From Larkinella sp. C7 (lineage in GTDB: Bacteria > Bacteroidota > Bacteroidia > Cytophagales > Spirosomataceae), in the NCBI RefSeq assembly GCF_006149005.1, contig NZ_VBSL01000020.1, positions 28,773 to 92,772 of the forward strand: a DNA stretch of 64,000 nucleotides, in the 5' to 3' direction. This document shows positions 40,359 to 48,679 of this stretch, in pieces; within the stretch, counting starts at the first letter, position 1, and each line of letters starts with the position of its first letter. The notes under the pieces are model-generated. The model was not told the origin of the DNA and did not search any database. It worked only from the letters and a program-made list of their open reading frames with translations. The position numbers and the translations under genes are program-made.

Positions 40359-43292
40359 TTAATTTGCTTTCAACAAATACGCCACCAAATCCGCGAGTTG
40401 CTGTTCCGTAAGTCCCAGCGAAGCCGGGTCGGGCATCAGGCTCGTGCTATATTGCTTGCGGGACGCAATCTGGGCCGTTGGCAGCGTGTGCTTCTGCCCG
40501 GCAGCATCTTTCACCACCAGGGCCTCTTGCCCGTCGCTAATCAGAAAACCGTAGTAGGTCTGGCCATTTTTGGTGGTAATCAGCCACGGTTCATAACCGA
40601 ATGCCAGGCCCGCACTGGGATTCAGGATGGCATCCAGCAAACCGTTCCGATCAAACTTCTGGTGAATCTTTGTCAACTCCGGGCCAATGTCTTTCCCCTG
40701 CTGCCCATGCCGATGACAGGTCGAGCAGTTCGCTTTGAAAACCGTTAGTCCGGCGGTTTCATTACCGGACAATGATTCGATCTTTTTCAATGATAATGTC
40801 GCTGAGCCACCGGGGCGCGTAAAGTAATCGCCCGCCATCGTCCGCACACTTTGATCAGTATTGGTAAAAATCACCTCGCTGATCGCCGGTTTCAGATTTT
40901 CGGGTAATTTCTTCTCGGCCGCCAGCCCCACCAGCAGTTTCCCGCCTTCCGGACTAGCCGCCATTTCTTTGGCCAGTTTCACTTTATCTTCGGCACTGGT
41001 GTATTCTTCCATCAGTTTTTGCCGCATCGCCAGGGCCTTCTGTTCCGGTTCCGACAATTTGGGCGGCATCACCTCCTCCCAGTTCAGCAACGTCGCCCAG
41101 TCGTTCGACCGGCGGAAATTGGCCCAGTACTCGCCCTGCTGTGCAACGGTTTTGTCTGCCTGTTTCGACAAATCGATCATGGCCCGGGCGGCTGCCGGGT
41201 CTTTCATGAATCCGAGGGCCACAATAGCCTGTTTACGGGCCTCAGCCGTTAGGGTTGGCGCCATGGCCCGTTGCTTCATCAACTCCGCCGTGCTGGCCGG
41301 ATGAAGCCGCCACATCAGGTTGGCCGTTTTCTGATCCCACTGAACGGGGTTGGCCGGAATGGCCGGTTTCAACGCGGCATACAAGGCTTCTTCTTTTTGA
41401 TCGGCAGCCATGCCAACGGCTTCCAGATAAAACCGGTCGGTTCCATCATAGCCATTCGCCAGTTTTACCAGCAAGTCCTTGCACTGCTCAAACGGCACAT
41501 CGCGTAAGGCAATGGCCACTTCCCGACGCACCGCCGGCGATGGATCATCGACCACCTTCCGGGTCAGCGCAACGACGTCGGGCTGCGTTTGCTTCAACGC
41601 CCGGAACGCCGTTATCCGCAAATCCACCTGATCCGATTTCAACAACGTTTCCACTTGCTGGCGCCCTTTCGGCCCCAGTTGCGATAGCAGCCAGATGGCG
41701 CGGGCGCGGTGATACGGGTTAGGATCGGACAGGAGCCTGGAAACCGGTTTTACCGCTTTATCCCCCTGCGCTTTCAATTTCTCGAAACCCAGCAAGCGAA
41801 TGTTGGTGGCAGGGTTGGTCAATGCCAGAATCTGACCTTTCGTTTTATCGGTATTGATCACCGGCACCTTCAGGTTTTTGCCCTTGGGCGTAATGCGGTA
41901 AATCCGTCCGTAGCCTTTCTTGTCTTTCATCTGGTGCCCACCCACCACCGGATCGAACCAGTCGGCGATGTATAAGGCCCCGTCGGTTCCAACCGTCACG
42001 TCGCTCGGGCGAAACCACTTGCGGATGTCATCGGTGATGTCGTTCCATTTGTAGTTTTCGTCCACTTTCGGAAAGGTGCTGATGAAGTCGGTCCGGGGCA
42101 TCCGGTAACCAGCGCCCTGGGGTTCGGGCTTGTAGCTAAAAATAACGTTCCGACCCGCTTCGGCACTCAGCAGCATTCCCCGGTAATGGGAGCCGAGTTG
42201 GTCGCCTTCGTAAAAAACCATGCCCGTTGGCGAACCGGCCCCGCTGATGTCGCCCGCCGGAATCACGCCGGGATCTTCCTGGTGCCAGTGGGCGGTTGGA
42301 ATGTCCTGACCCGGCCGCTGATCGCCCTGCCAGTACCGCGTTCCGTCCTGGCTAAAATACCCCATGTTGCCGCCTTCCATGAGCCAGCTCGTCCGACACG
42401 CGACCACCTGATCGTCGTTGTCGTTCTGCCACATGTTGCCGTAGGAATCAAGGGCGGTTTCGTAGTTGTTTCGAAAATTATGGCCCATCACTTTCAGCCC
42501 CGTTCCATCGGGGTTAATGCGCAAGGCTAAACCGCCTACCCAGACCCGGCCGTCGTCGCTCACCAGGTTGCCTTTGTTGAGTTTGTTGTACGGAGTTCCG
42601 CCGGTATAGAGGCTCCCCGACCGGAGCGTCCAGCCAGCTTTGTCGGTGACGGTATGCGGCCCGGCATTTCCGGTATTGAAATACCATTTCCCATCCGGTC
42701 CAGCCACCAGGGCATGCAGCGAATGGTCGTGATCGAGCCCTCCAAAACCGGTCAGAAAGACCTCTTTTTTGTCGGGTTTATCATCCCCGTTTTCGTCGGT
42801 ATAGATGATGAGATTTGGCGCAGCGGAGACGATGGTTTTGTTGCCGATAACCGCAATGCCAAGTGGCGACACCAGGTCCTTGTCTTCGACATAGACCTTG
42901 GACTGATCGGCCTTTCCATCGCCATTGGTGTCTTCCAGAATCATGACGCGCTCACCGTTCGGGTGGTCGAGCCGGGTTTCGGGTTTGTTGTTAAAGTTCC
43001 GGTAGTTGACGGCTTCGGTTACCCAGATCCGACCCCGGGCGTCGACGTCGATATTTGTCGGGTTATAGAACATCGGAGCTTCGGCCCAAACCTTGGCTTC
43101 CAGATCGTCGGGCAGATACAGCGTATTAGAGTCGGATCCGACGATCATTCCCCGGCGGGCAGGCTCGCCAGATTCAGGAAATTGGCTAACAGCCGGAGGA
43201 GCCTGTTGCCATTGAGGCAGTCCCAAAACCAGGGTTCCCAACAGGATCGATGCGCTTAAAAACCGGGGCGGGGCAGGAATAGCAATCTTCAT
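40359..43292 (-). CDS. PVC-type membrane-bound dehydrogenase with HEAT repeats and cytochrome c domain
   Basis: A 977-residue exported protein. After the N-terminal signal comes a beta-propeller dehydrogenase domain of the TIGR02604 class (about 55-490; NPTNIDVDARGRIWVTEAVNY, GDGKADQSKVY and RPSDVTVGTDGALYIADW). HEAT-type helical repeats follow (about 500-800), then a heme domain of the TIGR02603 class (about 840-977) with a single CSTCH heme-c site. Such proteins occur with sugar or polyol catabolism in Planctomycetes and Cytophagales. It is probably downstream of the TIM-barrel gene in one transcript, with a parS-like site in the gap. Confidence 0.88.
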   Translation of the reverse strand: MKIAIPAPPRFLSASILLGTLVLGLPQWQQAPPAVSQFPESGEPARRGMIVGSDSNTLYLPDDLEAKVWAEAPMFYNPTNIDVDARGRIWVTEAVNYRNFNNKPETRLDHPNGERVMILEDTNGDGKADQSKVYVEDKDLVSPLGIAVIGNKTIVSAAPNLIIYTDENGDDKPDKKEVFLTGFGGLDHDHSLHALVAGPDGKWYFNTGNAGPHTVTDKAGWTLRSGSLYTGGTPYNKLNKGNLVSDDGRVWVGGLALRINPDGTGLKVMGHNFRNNYETALDSYGNMWQNDNDDQVVACRTSWLMEGGNMGYFSQDGTRYWQGDQRPGQDIPTAHWHQEDPGVIPAGDISGAGSPTGMVFYEGDQLGSHYRGMLLSAEAGRNVIFSYKPEPQGAGYRMPRTDFISTFPKVDENYKWNDITDDIRKWFRPSDVTVGTDGALYIADWFDPVVGGHQMKDKKGYGRIYRITPKGKNLKVPVINTDKTKGQILALTNPATNIRLLGFEKLKAQGDKAVKPVSRLLSDPNPYHRARAIWLLSQLGPKGRQQVETLLKSDQVDLRITAFRALKQTQPDVVALTRKVVDDPSPAVRREVAIALRDVPFEQCKDLLVKLANGYDGTDRFYLEAVGMAADQKEEALYAALKPAIPANPVQWDQKTANLMWRLHPASTAELMKQRAMAPTLTAEARKQAIVALGFMKDPAAARAMIDLSKQADKTVAQQGEYWANFRRSNDWATLLNWEEVMPPKLSEPEQKALAMRQKLMEEYTSAEDKVKLAKEMAASPEGGKLLVGLAAEKKLPENLKPAISEVIFTNTDQSVRTMAGDYFTRPGGSATLSLKKIESLSGNETAGLTVFKANCSTCHRHGQQGKDIGPELTKIHQKFDRNGLLDAILNPSAGLAFGYEPWLITTKNGQTYYGFLISDGQEALVVKDAAGQKHTLPTAQIASRKQYSTSLMPDPASLGLTEQQLADLVAYLLKAN

Positions 43293-43299
43293 CTTTTAG

Positions 43300-43315
43300 T
43301 GTTCCACGTGGAATA
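43300..43315. promoter_or_regulatory. parS-like ParB binding site
   Basis: TGTTCCACGTGGAATA matches the widely conserved parS 16-mer TGTTCCACGTGGAACA at 15 of 16 positions; the central 12 bases form a perfect palindrome. A further half-site CGTGGAACA lies at 43381-43389. It sits in the non-coding gap between two minus-strand genes. Confidence 0.65.
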
Positions 43316-43403
43316 ATTACCTGAAAAACAACATTTAAGACCAGTCAAACTTATTATAATAAGTACGAATTGCAGAAAACCGTGGAACAGTAGCATCAAT
43401 TTG

Positions 43404-44282
43404 CTACGCCAGAATTTCCCTTACAAACTTATTATTATAAGTGTAACTTTCCAACATGTTTTTCCCCTCTGGCACAGCACCTTCGATGTGAACCCAACCG
43501 CCGTACTGAATGGCGTCGATGGCCTTCCGAACCTCCGGGTAATTCACCTTGCCCTGCCCGAGGAGGTAGCTATTCTCTTTAAAGTGGAATTCACAGATTT
43601 GTTTTTGCTTCCCCAGCCACCGGATTTCCTTTAAAATGTCATATCCCATAACCGTGGAATTACATACATCGTAATATACTTTCACCGCGGGCGACGCCAC
43701 CGCATCGATAATGGCCATGTGCTCTTCGGCGCTCAACCACGATTCGATAGCAAGAACGATGCCCGCTTTTTCGGCTTTGGGAGCCACGGCCTTCAACCGC
43801 TCAATCACTACTTGAGTCCCCTGCGGATCGTTCTTCAAATCGCCTTTGTTAAAGAAGGCAAGCAGAATGTTTTTGGCACCAAGGGCTTTGGCTACCCCGA
43901 CGCTATCCTGCACCCATTGCTCGGCCCGCGGATCGGACTTGTAAGGGATGTTGTTGAGTTCGCCCAGGGCCAGACCACCGATCTGAACGCCGGTCCGTTT
44001 GGCGGCTTCGCGCCACGCTTTCTGGAGGTCTTTCCGGCGCAGGTGCATGTCGTTTTTTTCGGAGCCCAGGTTCACCTGAATGCCGTCGAGGCCGATGGTT
44101 TTGGCCACGTCAAAGGCTTCGATTTTACTGGATTGACCGATTGACCAGTCGCAGGCCCCGATCCGAAACCGTTGGTTGTTTGGGTTTTGTAAACTACTTT
44201 TAGCGTTCAATACGGGCAGGGAAGCCGTGGTGCTTAACCCAATGAAACCCAGGGTTTGCCGAAGAGCCGTACGTCGGTTCAT
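43404..44282 (-). CDS. Exported TIM-barrel sugar isomerase/epimerase-like protein
   Basis: A 292-residue protein of the xylose-isomerase-like/AP endonuclease 2 superfamily. The N-terminus MNRRTALRQTLGFIGLSTTA is a Tat-like or Sec signal common to Bacteroidota members. Conserved metal-site residues appear in LAIESWLSAEEH (Glu), VYYDVCNST (Asp), CEFHFKEN (His) and VHIEGAVP (Glu). Substrate unknown; with the adjacent PVC-type dehydrogenase it may process a sugar or keto-sugar in the periplasm. Start ATG 44282. Two near-palindromic ACTTAT...ATAAGT sites occur around its 3' end (43349-43364 and 43427-43442). Confidence 0.85.
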   Translation of the reverse strand: MNRRTALRQTLGFIGLSTTASLPVLNAKSSLQNPNNQRFRIGACDWSIGQSSKIEAFDVAKTIGLDGIQVNLGSEKNDMHLRRKDLQKAWREAAKRTGVQIGGLALGELNNIPYKSDPRAEQWVQDSVGVAKALGAKNILLAFFNKGDLKNDPQGTQVVIERLKAVAPKAEKAGIVLAIESWLSAEEHMAIIDAVASPAVKVYYDVCNSTVMGYDILKEIRWLGKQKQICEFHFKENSYLLGQGKVNYPEVRKAIDAIQYGGWVHIEGAVPEGKNMLESYTYNNKFVREILA

Positions 44283-44374
44283 GAATGTTCAGGAATAGAT
44301 TTGTTCAAAAGTACAGGCTAAAAGTTATATTCACTCGTTGCCAGCGGGTTAGGCCAAAATTTATTTTAATTCCT

Positions 44375-44402
44375 TTCCAACCGTCGGACTTGCGTTGGGG
44401 TC
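44375..44402 (+). promoter_or_regulatory. Putative ECF promoter 1 (autoregulation of the sigma gene)
   Basis: TTCCAACC (44375-44382), 17 nt, then GTC (44400-44402) followed by AGTA. The same spacing and core occur at the serpin and LVIVD operons. It lies 17 nt before the sigma-factor ATG, so the sigma would switch on its own gene. Confidence 0.65.
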
Positions 44403-44419
44403 AGTAGTGTTGCATTAGT

Positions 44420-44965
44420 ATGTTGGATGAACGAGCGTTAGTTGACGGCTGTCGACATAAGGACCGAACTGCTCAGCGAAAACTCTACGAGTTATTCGCC
44501 CGGAAGCTCTTTGTGGTCAGCCAACGGTATACCAAAAACCGCGACGACGCCGAAGACGTGCTGCAGGATTCCTTCGTGAAAGCGTTCCAACATATTGATA
44601 CATTTCGGTTTGAGTGCCCGCTGGAAGCATGGCTGAAACGCATTGTGATCAATACGGCACTGAAGCACATCCGCAAACAAAAGCCCTGGCAGAACCCGGC
44701 CGAGTTGGAGGACGTGCCGCCCAATACATTACCGCAGACGGAAGACAGCCTATCGGGTCTGCACTACCAGCAACTACTGAAGATGGTGCAGGAGCTCCCG
44801 CCGGGATGCCAGGCCGTATTTAACCTGTACGCCATTGAAGGGTATACACACCCGGAAATTGCGGAATTATTAGATATTTCAGAAGGTACATCCAAATCGC
44901 AGTTTTCGCGTGCCCGCATGCTGCTGCAACAAAAGATTCAGAACGAGCGTCCAATTCCGAAATGA
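44420..44965 (+). CDS. ECF-type sigma factor paired with a dual-membrane anti-sigma
   Basis: A 181-residue ECF sigma. Region 2 (about 20-90) has DDAEDVLQDSFVKAF and the segment LEAWLKRIVINTALKHIRK. Region 4 (about 120-175) has LPPGCQAVFNLYAIEGYTHPEIAELL and ISEGTSKSQFSRAR, the DNA-binding helix. It overlaps the next gene as ATGA, so the pair is translationally coupled, which is typical for a sigma and its anti-sigma. A shared motif upstream of this gene, the serpin and the LVIVD operon suggests that these are its targets. ATG 44420. Confidence 0.92.
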   Translation: MLDERALVDGCRHKDRTAQRKLYELFARKLFVVSQRYTKNRDDAEDVLQDSFVKAFQHIDTFRFECPLEAWLKRIVINTALKHIRKQKPWQNPAELEDVPPNTLPQTEDSLSGLHYQQLLKMVQELPPGCQAVFNLYAIEGYTHPEIAELLDISEGTSKSQFSRARMLLQQKIQNERPIPK

Positions 44966-46659
44966 GTCTCTCTAAAGAAGAAGAATTAAATGAAGAGTGG
45001 CGAAGTATCTTCGAAGATGCTGCCGAAAGCCCATCCGATGAGCTTTGGGACAGGATTGCGCGTCGGTTAGACGAAGAAGAAACGGAACCGATCATCCCAC
45101 TCTGGCCCCGGGCAAAACCCTGGTTCTATGGTGTGGCTGCGGCCATTATGGCTCTTTTAATCGGTTGGTGGGCCCTACAGTCCATCGACACGACGGATAC
45201 GACCCAGCCGGTGGCTGGTCAAAGCGGTTCGTCATCCAGGGCAACGGCGGATCAACGCGCCAAACAAGAGAAAGCGACGACCTCGTCCAGCGCGGATCGC
45301 AAGCCCGAATTTGCCAGCAAAACCGCTGAAACCCTGGCTGCCAACCGCCGGGCTGACTCCCAGAATACGCCATGGGAAACGCCGGTTGTCCCGGAACTGG
45401 AACACTCGGAAACCGCCACGACGATTGATCAAATCATCAAAGACCAGTCCGTTTTGACGGGAAAAAGAAAAACCGCTTCAACGGAACGTCTGGCAACCCG
45501 GCGATCATCCCTGACTGCGCGTGGGTCGCTGACCGGACATCGCTCCAGTGCTGTCCGGATTGCTGAAAACCGCCGGACAAATCCAAATCAACCTGCGGGA
45601 TCCAGCCGGGGAACCGGAACCAATTCGCCAGACCTCACGACGGGTACATTCCAGTCGTCAGAACGGATCACGAAAACGGCAACACCAACCCAAACTACCC
45701 TACCGGACGAAACGGGCAGCGGGGTTGCCGATACACAATTGGCCTACGAAGCTTCGTACATAAAAAGCAAGCTGGTAACCCTGAAGAACCCGGCACCAAT
45801 TAGCCGGATCATCTGGTATCGCGCCCCGGAAACCACGATCGAACCGCAGGAAAAAGGCCGATCGAAAAACGAGTACTGGGCGGCTTTAACGGCAACGCCC
45901 ATGTCTTTCAATCCGATGACCAGCGTTCAGTCCAGTTTCAATCAGGCCAATGTTGCCTACAATGCCGTGCAGCAGGGCAGTCGGCAAGCGGTTTCTCCGC
46001 TGCAAAACCAGGCGCAGATTTCAATGGCGTGGCAGGCCAGCTCCGGTCTTCAGTTTAGCAAACACTGGTCGGTCGAAGCCGGGGTTCAGTATCTGAATGG
46101 CCGGTCACAGGCCCGGAACAATGCAACGGTCACCAACGTGTTTACGAACCAAACCGAAAATTTGCTCGTAAACGCCATCCGAAACAGTAGCCCGTCGGTT
46201 CCGCAGTTGGCGTCGTCCCCGAATACCAACTTTTTGCCTTCCTACGCCGACAAAGCAAATCTGAATAATCCGTCATCGCTGGTGGTGGTGCCTACGCCCT
46301 CTGATCAGGTGGTTTCCAACGACTTTCAGTATTTGCAGGTTCCGGTTCAGATCGGCTACCACATTTTGCCCGAGCATAAGATCAGTTATTCCGTACTGGG
46401 CGGTTTGATGGCCAATGTGTTTCTGAAAAATACGGTCAATGGAGCGCTGGAAGTTAATCCCGGCGATCAGGTCTACCGCCCCATGTCGCTGGCGGGCACG
46501 GCGGGTTTACGCGTCAGCTACCACCCCACCCACCACTGGTCGGGTTCGTTGACGGGGTCCTACCAGCAATCGCTGCAAAGTGGTACGCAATCAGACGCGC
46601 AACTTCAGGTTCGTCCGCAGGCCATCGGGGTTGGGTTTGGACTGAATTACCACTTCTAA
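44962..46659 (+). CDS. Dual-membrane-spanning anti-sigma with outer-membrane beta-barrel
   Basis: A 565-residue protein with three parts. Residues 1-50 form an acidic cytoplasmic region (PSDELWDRIARRLDEEE) fit to hold the sigma factor. One inner-membrane helix follows (about 54-73). Then a long Ser/Thr-rich, low-complexity periplasmic segment (about 75-300) leads to a C-terminal outer-membrane barrel (about 305-565) ending in aromatic GLNYHF. No signal peptide other than the internal helix. This matches the recently recognised dual membrane-spanning anti-sigma (Dma) proteins of Bacteroides. A signal at the outer membrane could release the sigma factor. Overlap of 4 nt with the sigma gene. Confidence 0.8.
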   Translation: MSLSKEEELNEEWRSIFEDAAESPSDELWDRIARRLDEEETEPIIPLWPRAKPWFYGVAAAIMALLIGWWALQSIDTTDTTQPVAGQSGSSSRATADQRAKQEKATTSSSADRKPEFASKTAETLAANRRADSQNTPWETPVVPELEHSETATTIDQIIKDQSVLTGKRKTASTERLATRRSSLTARGSLTGHRSSAVRIAENRRTNPNQPAGSSRGTGTNSPDLTTGTFQSSERITKTATPTQTTLPDETGSGVADTQLAYEASYIKSKLVTLKNPAPISRIIWYRAPETTIEPQEKGRSKNEYWAALTATPMSFNPMTSVQSSFNQANVAYNAVQQGSRQAVSPLQNQAQISMAWQASSGLQFSKHWSVEAGVQYLNGRSQARNNATVTNVFTNQTENLLVNAIRNSSPSVPQLASSPNTNFLPSYADKANLNNPSSLVVVPTPSDQVVSNDFQYLQVPVQIGYHILPEHKISYSVLGGLMANVFLKNTVNGALEVNPGDQVYRPMSLAGTAGLRVSYHPTHHWSGSLTGSYQQSLQSGTQSDAQLQVRPQAIGVGFGLNYHF

Positions 46660-46710
46660 AAGTTAGTTATCAGACAAATCCTCATTTTTCTTCTCTTTTT
46701 TTCACCCCCC

Positions 46711-46738
46711 TTCCAACCAATTCTTTTCCAATCGGGTC
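46711..46738 (+). promoter_or_regulatory. Putative ECF promoter 2 (serpin operon)
   Basis: TTCCAACC (46711-46718), 17 nt, GTC (46736-46738), then TTTG. Same motif and spacing as the sigma gene promoter. It lies 45 nt upstream of the serpin ATG. Confidence 0.65.
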
Positions 46739-46783
46739 TTTGTACTGTGAGCGCTCCACATGGTTTAACAAAACCCGATTGTG

Positions 46784-48031
46784 ATGAGAAGAATACCTTT
46801 TGTTTCCAGCCTGTTGATGGCAACGGTTTCACTGTTGACGATAAGCGGTTGCCAAAACGATACGACACCAAATCATCCCGGAACCGGCGGTTTAACCTCG
46901 ACTCCGGAAGCACGCGCCTTTGCTCAAAAAACCAATGATTTTTCCTTCGACTTTCTGAAGCGCGTTAACGAAGACCAGAAGAAGGACGAAAATATTTTTG
47001 TTTCACCGCTGAGTCTGCACATGGCCCTCGGCATGTTGCTGAACGGGGCCGCGGGTCAGACGGCGGATGAAATGAAAAAAGCGATGCACCTGGAAGGGGT
47101 TTCGCTGGCTGATGCAAACCAAACCTATGAGTTTTTATTGAAAGGGCTGCCCACCGCTGATCCGAAAGTAACAACAAAACTGGCCAATTCGATTTGGTAC
47201 CGCAACGGCTTTTCCGTTGAACCGTCGTACCTCGACGTCACGAAGAAAACGTTCAATGCCCAGATCTCAGGAGAGGATTTTAGCAATCCGACGCCGGTTA
47301 TCAACAAAATCAACCAGTGGGCCAGCGACAATACCAACGCCAGGATTAAGAATGTAATCCAGGAGATCAAGCCCGAGCAAGTCCTGTTTCTGCTCAACGC
47401 GCTCTATTTCAAAGGCGACTGGAAATACCAGTTTGAGACGAAAAACACCTTTGATTCTCCCTTTACTCTGGTTTCCGGTTCGCAGAAACAGGTGAAGATG
47501 ATGAACATGACGACCAGCCTTCGCCATGCGTTCCGCCCCACCTACGGAGCTTTTGAATTGCCGTATGGCGATGGAACGTATTCGATGACGGTTCTGGTGC
47601 CGACCGAAAACTCCTCGGCCGATGCGATCATCAACACCCTGAGCGCAACCGAATGGGCCGACTTGCAGCAGGCCATGCGCGAAAGCAAAGTGGCGGTGGG
47701 TTTGCCGAAGTTTACGATGGAATATGAAGCGACCCTCAACGACGCGCTGTCGAAAATGGGAATGCCATCGGCTTTTTCGAATGCTGCTAATTTTTCAGGC
47801 ATCAGCACCGGCCAGGGTTTGCAGGTGAGTTACGTGAAGCAAAATACGTACGTGGCCGTCGATGAGAAAGGAACCGAGGCCGCTGCCGTAACCAGCATTG
47901 GTGTTGAAGTTACTTCGGCGGGACCGTCACTCATTTGCGATCGTCCTTTTGTCTTTTTGATTACGGAAAAAGGAACGGGCTCGGTCTTGTTTATGGGTAA
48001 AATCGTCAATCCGGAAACAACACTGCCATGA
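46784..48031 (+). CDS. Serpin lipoprotein (serine/cysteine protease inhibitor)
   Basis: A 415-residue serpin with a lipoprotein signal (LTISGC), so it is tethered to an envelope surface. Family blocks visible: NIFVSPLSLHMALGMLLNGA, LANSIWYR, INKINQWASDNTNARIKNVI, FLLNALYFKGDWK, and the C-terminal RPFVFLITEKGTGSVLFMGK. The reactive-loop hinge EKGTEAAAVTS keeps small residues, which predicts an inhibitory serpin; the exact scissile bond is unclear. ATG 46784 preferred over GTG three bases earlier. It overlaps the next gene by 4 nt and has a promoter motif shared with the nearby sigma gene. Confidence 0.93.
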   Translation: MRRIPFVSSLLMATVSLLTISGCQNDTTPNHPGTGGLTSTPEARAFAQKTNDFSFDFLKRVNEDQKKDENIFVSPLSLHMALGMLLNGAAGQTADEMKKAMHLEGVSLADANQTYEFLLKGLPTADPKVTTKLANSIWYRNGFSVEPSYLDVTKKTFNAQISGEDFSNPTPVINKINQWASDNTNARIKNVIQEIKPEQVLFLLNALYFKGDWKYQFETKNTFDSPFTLVSGSQKQVKMMNMTTSLRHAFRPTYGAFELPYGDGTYSMTVLVPTENSSADAIINTLSATEWADLQQAMRESKVAVGLPKFTMEYEATLNDALSKMGMPSAFSNAANFSGISTGQGLQVSYVKQNTYVAVDEKGTEAAAVTSIGVEVTSAGPSLICDRPFVFLITEKGTGSVLFMGKIVNPETTLP

Positions 48032-48480
48032 AAATCATAGCCCTTCTCGTTGCCGGTATTCTGTTCATCGCAGCTTCCTGCAACGATAAAACGAAAGCCA
48101 CTATTCAACCTCTGTCTACCACCGCCATTGCCGGTACCTATAAACTGATTGAACCGGCTTCCAAATTTGCGGTGACGCTGGTGCTGACCCCCGATTCGGC
48201 GAGCAGCGAAATCACCAACCGGGTGGCTTACCAAGTGGGGGGGCGTTCATCGGTCAACCACTACTTTGCCACGCTGACGGGTTCGTCGGCTTCCAGTGCC
48301 GTGCAGATGAGTGCCATTGGCGCCACCAAAATGGCCGGTCCGGCGGATGCCATGCAGTTTGAAACCGATTATTTCAAAAAACTGCAGGCCGTAAAACGGT
48401 ACGAACTCGCCGGTAACCGGCTGCGGCTGATTGCGGAAGGAGAGGCTTCGGGCGAACTGGTTTACGAAAAAGAAAAATAA
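48028..48480 (+). CDS. META/HslJ-like lipoprotein
   Basis: A 150-residue lipoprotein (lipobox IAASC). The mature part matches the META domain pattern: GRSSVNHYFATLTGS, then TKMAGPADAMQFETDYFKKLQAVKRYEL and a final LRLIAEG strand. META/HslJ proteins are small envelope beta-proteins linked to stress and heat-shock resistance (HslJ affects novobiocin resistance in E. coli). Translationally coupled to the serpin gene through an ATGA overlap, so they act in one regulated unit. Confidence 0.82.
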   Translation: MKIIALLVAGILFIAASCNDKTKATIQPLSTTAIAGTYKLIEPASKFAVTLVLTPDSASSEITNRVAYQVGGRSSVNHYFATLTGSSASSAVQMSAIGATKMAGPADAMQFETDYFKKLQAVKRYELAGNRLRLIAEGEASGELVYEKEK

Positions 48481-48576
48481 TACAACCTGAAAAACACGGA
48501 GAGAGGCCGGTATTAATCCACACCAGCCGGTCTCCTCCAATAAAACTTTGACCTCTGATTCATTGTGCAAACCGGA

Positions 48577-48611
48577 TTGCCCGGCGGCTCTGCCTGCCGG
48601 GCAATTTTTTT
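48577..48611 (+). terminator. Intrinsic terminator of the serpin operon
   Basis: TTGCCCGGC / GCCGGGCAA stem with a 10-nt loop and seven T. A second, imperfect GC-rich hairpin lies about 40 nt earlier (48498-48538). Transcription from the serpin promoter therefore stops before the LVIVD operon. Confidence 0.85.
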
Positions 48612-48620
48612 ATGCTTCTA

Positions 48621-48648
48621 TTCCAACTCTTTCATTGTCAACAGGGTC
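48621..48648 (+). promoter_or_regulatory. Putative ECF promoter 3 (LVIVD operon)
   Basis: TTCCAACT (48621-48628), 17 nt, GTCAG (48646-48650). It matches the sigma-gene promoter motif at the same spacing and begins 10 nt after the serpin-operon terminator, so the LVIVD operon needs its own promoter here. Confidence 0.65.
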
Positions 48649-48679
48649 AGTGAGGCATATCCCTAAACAACCTGTTACT

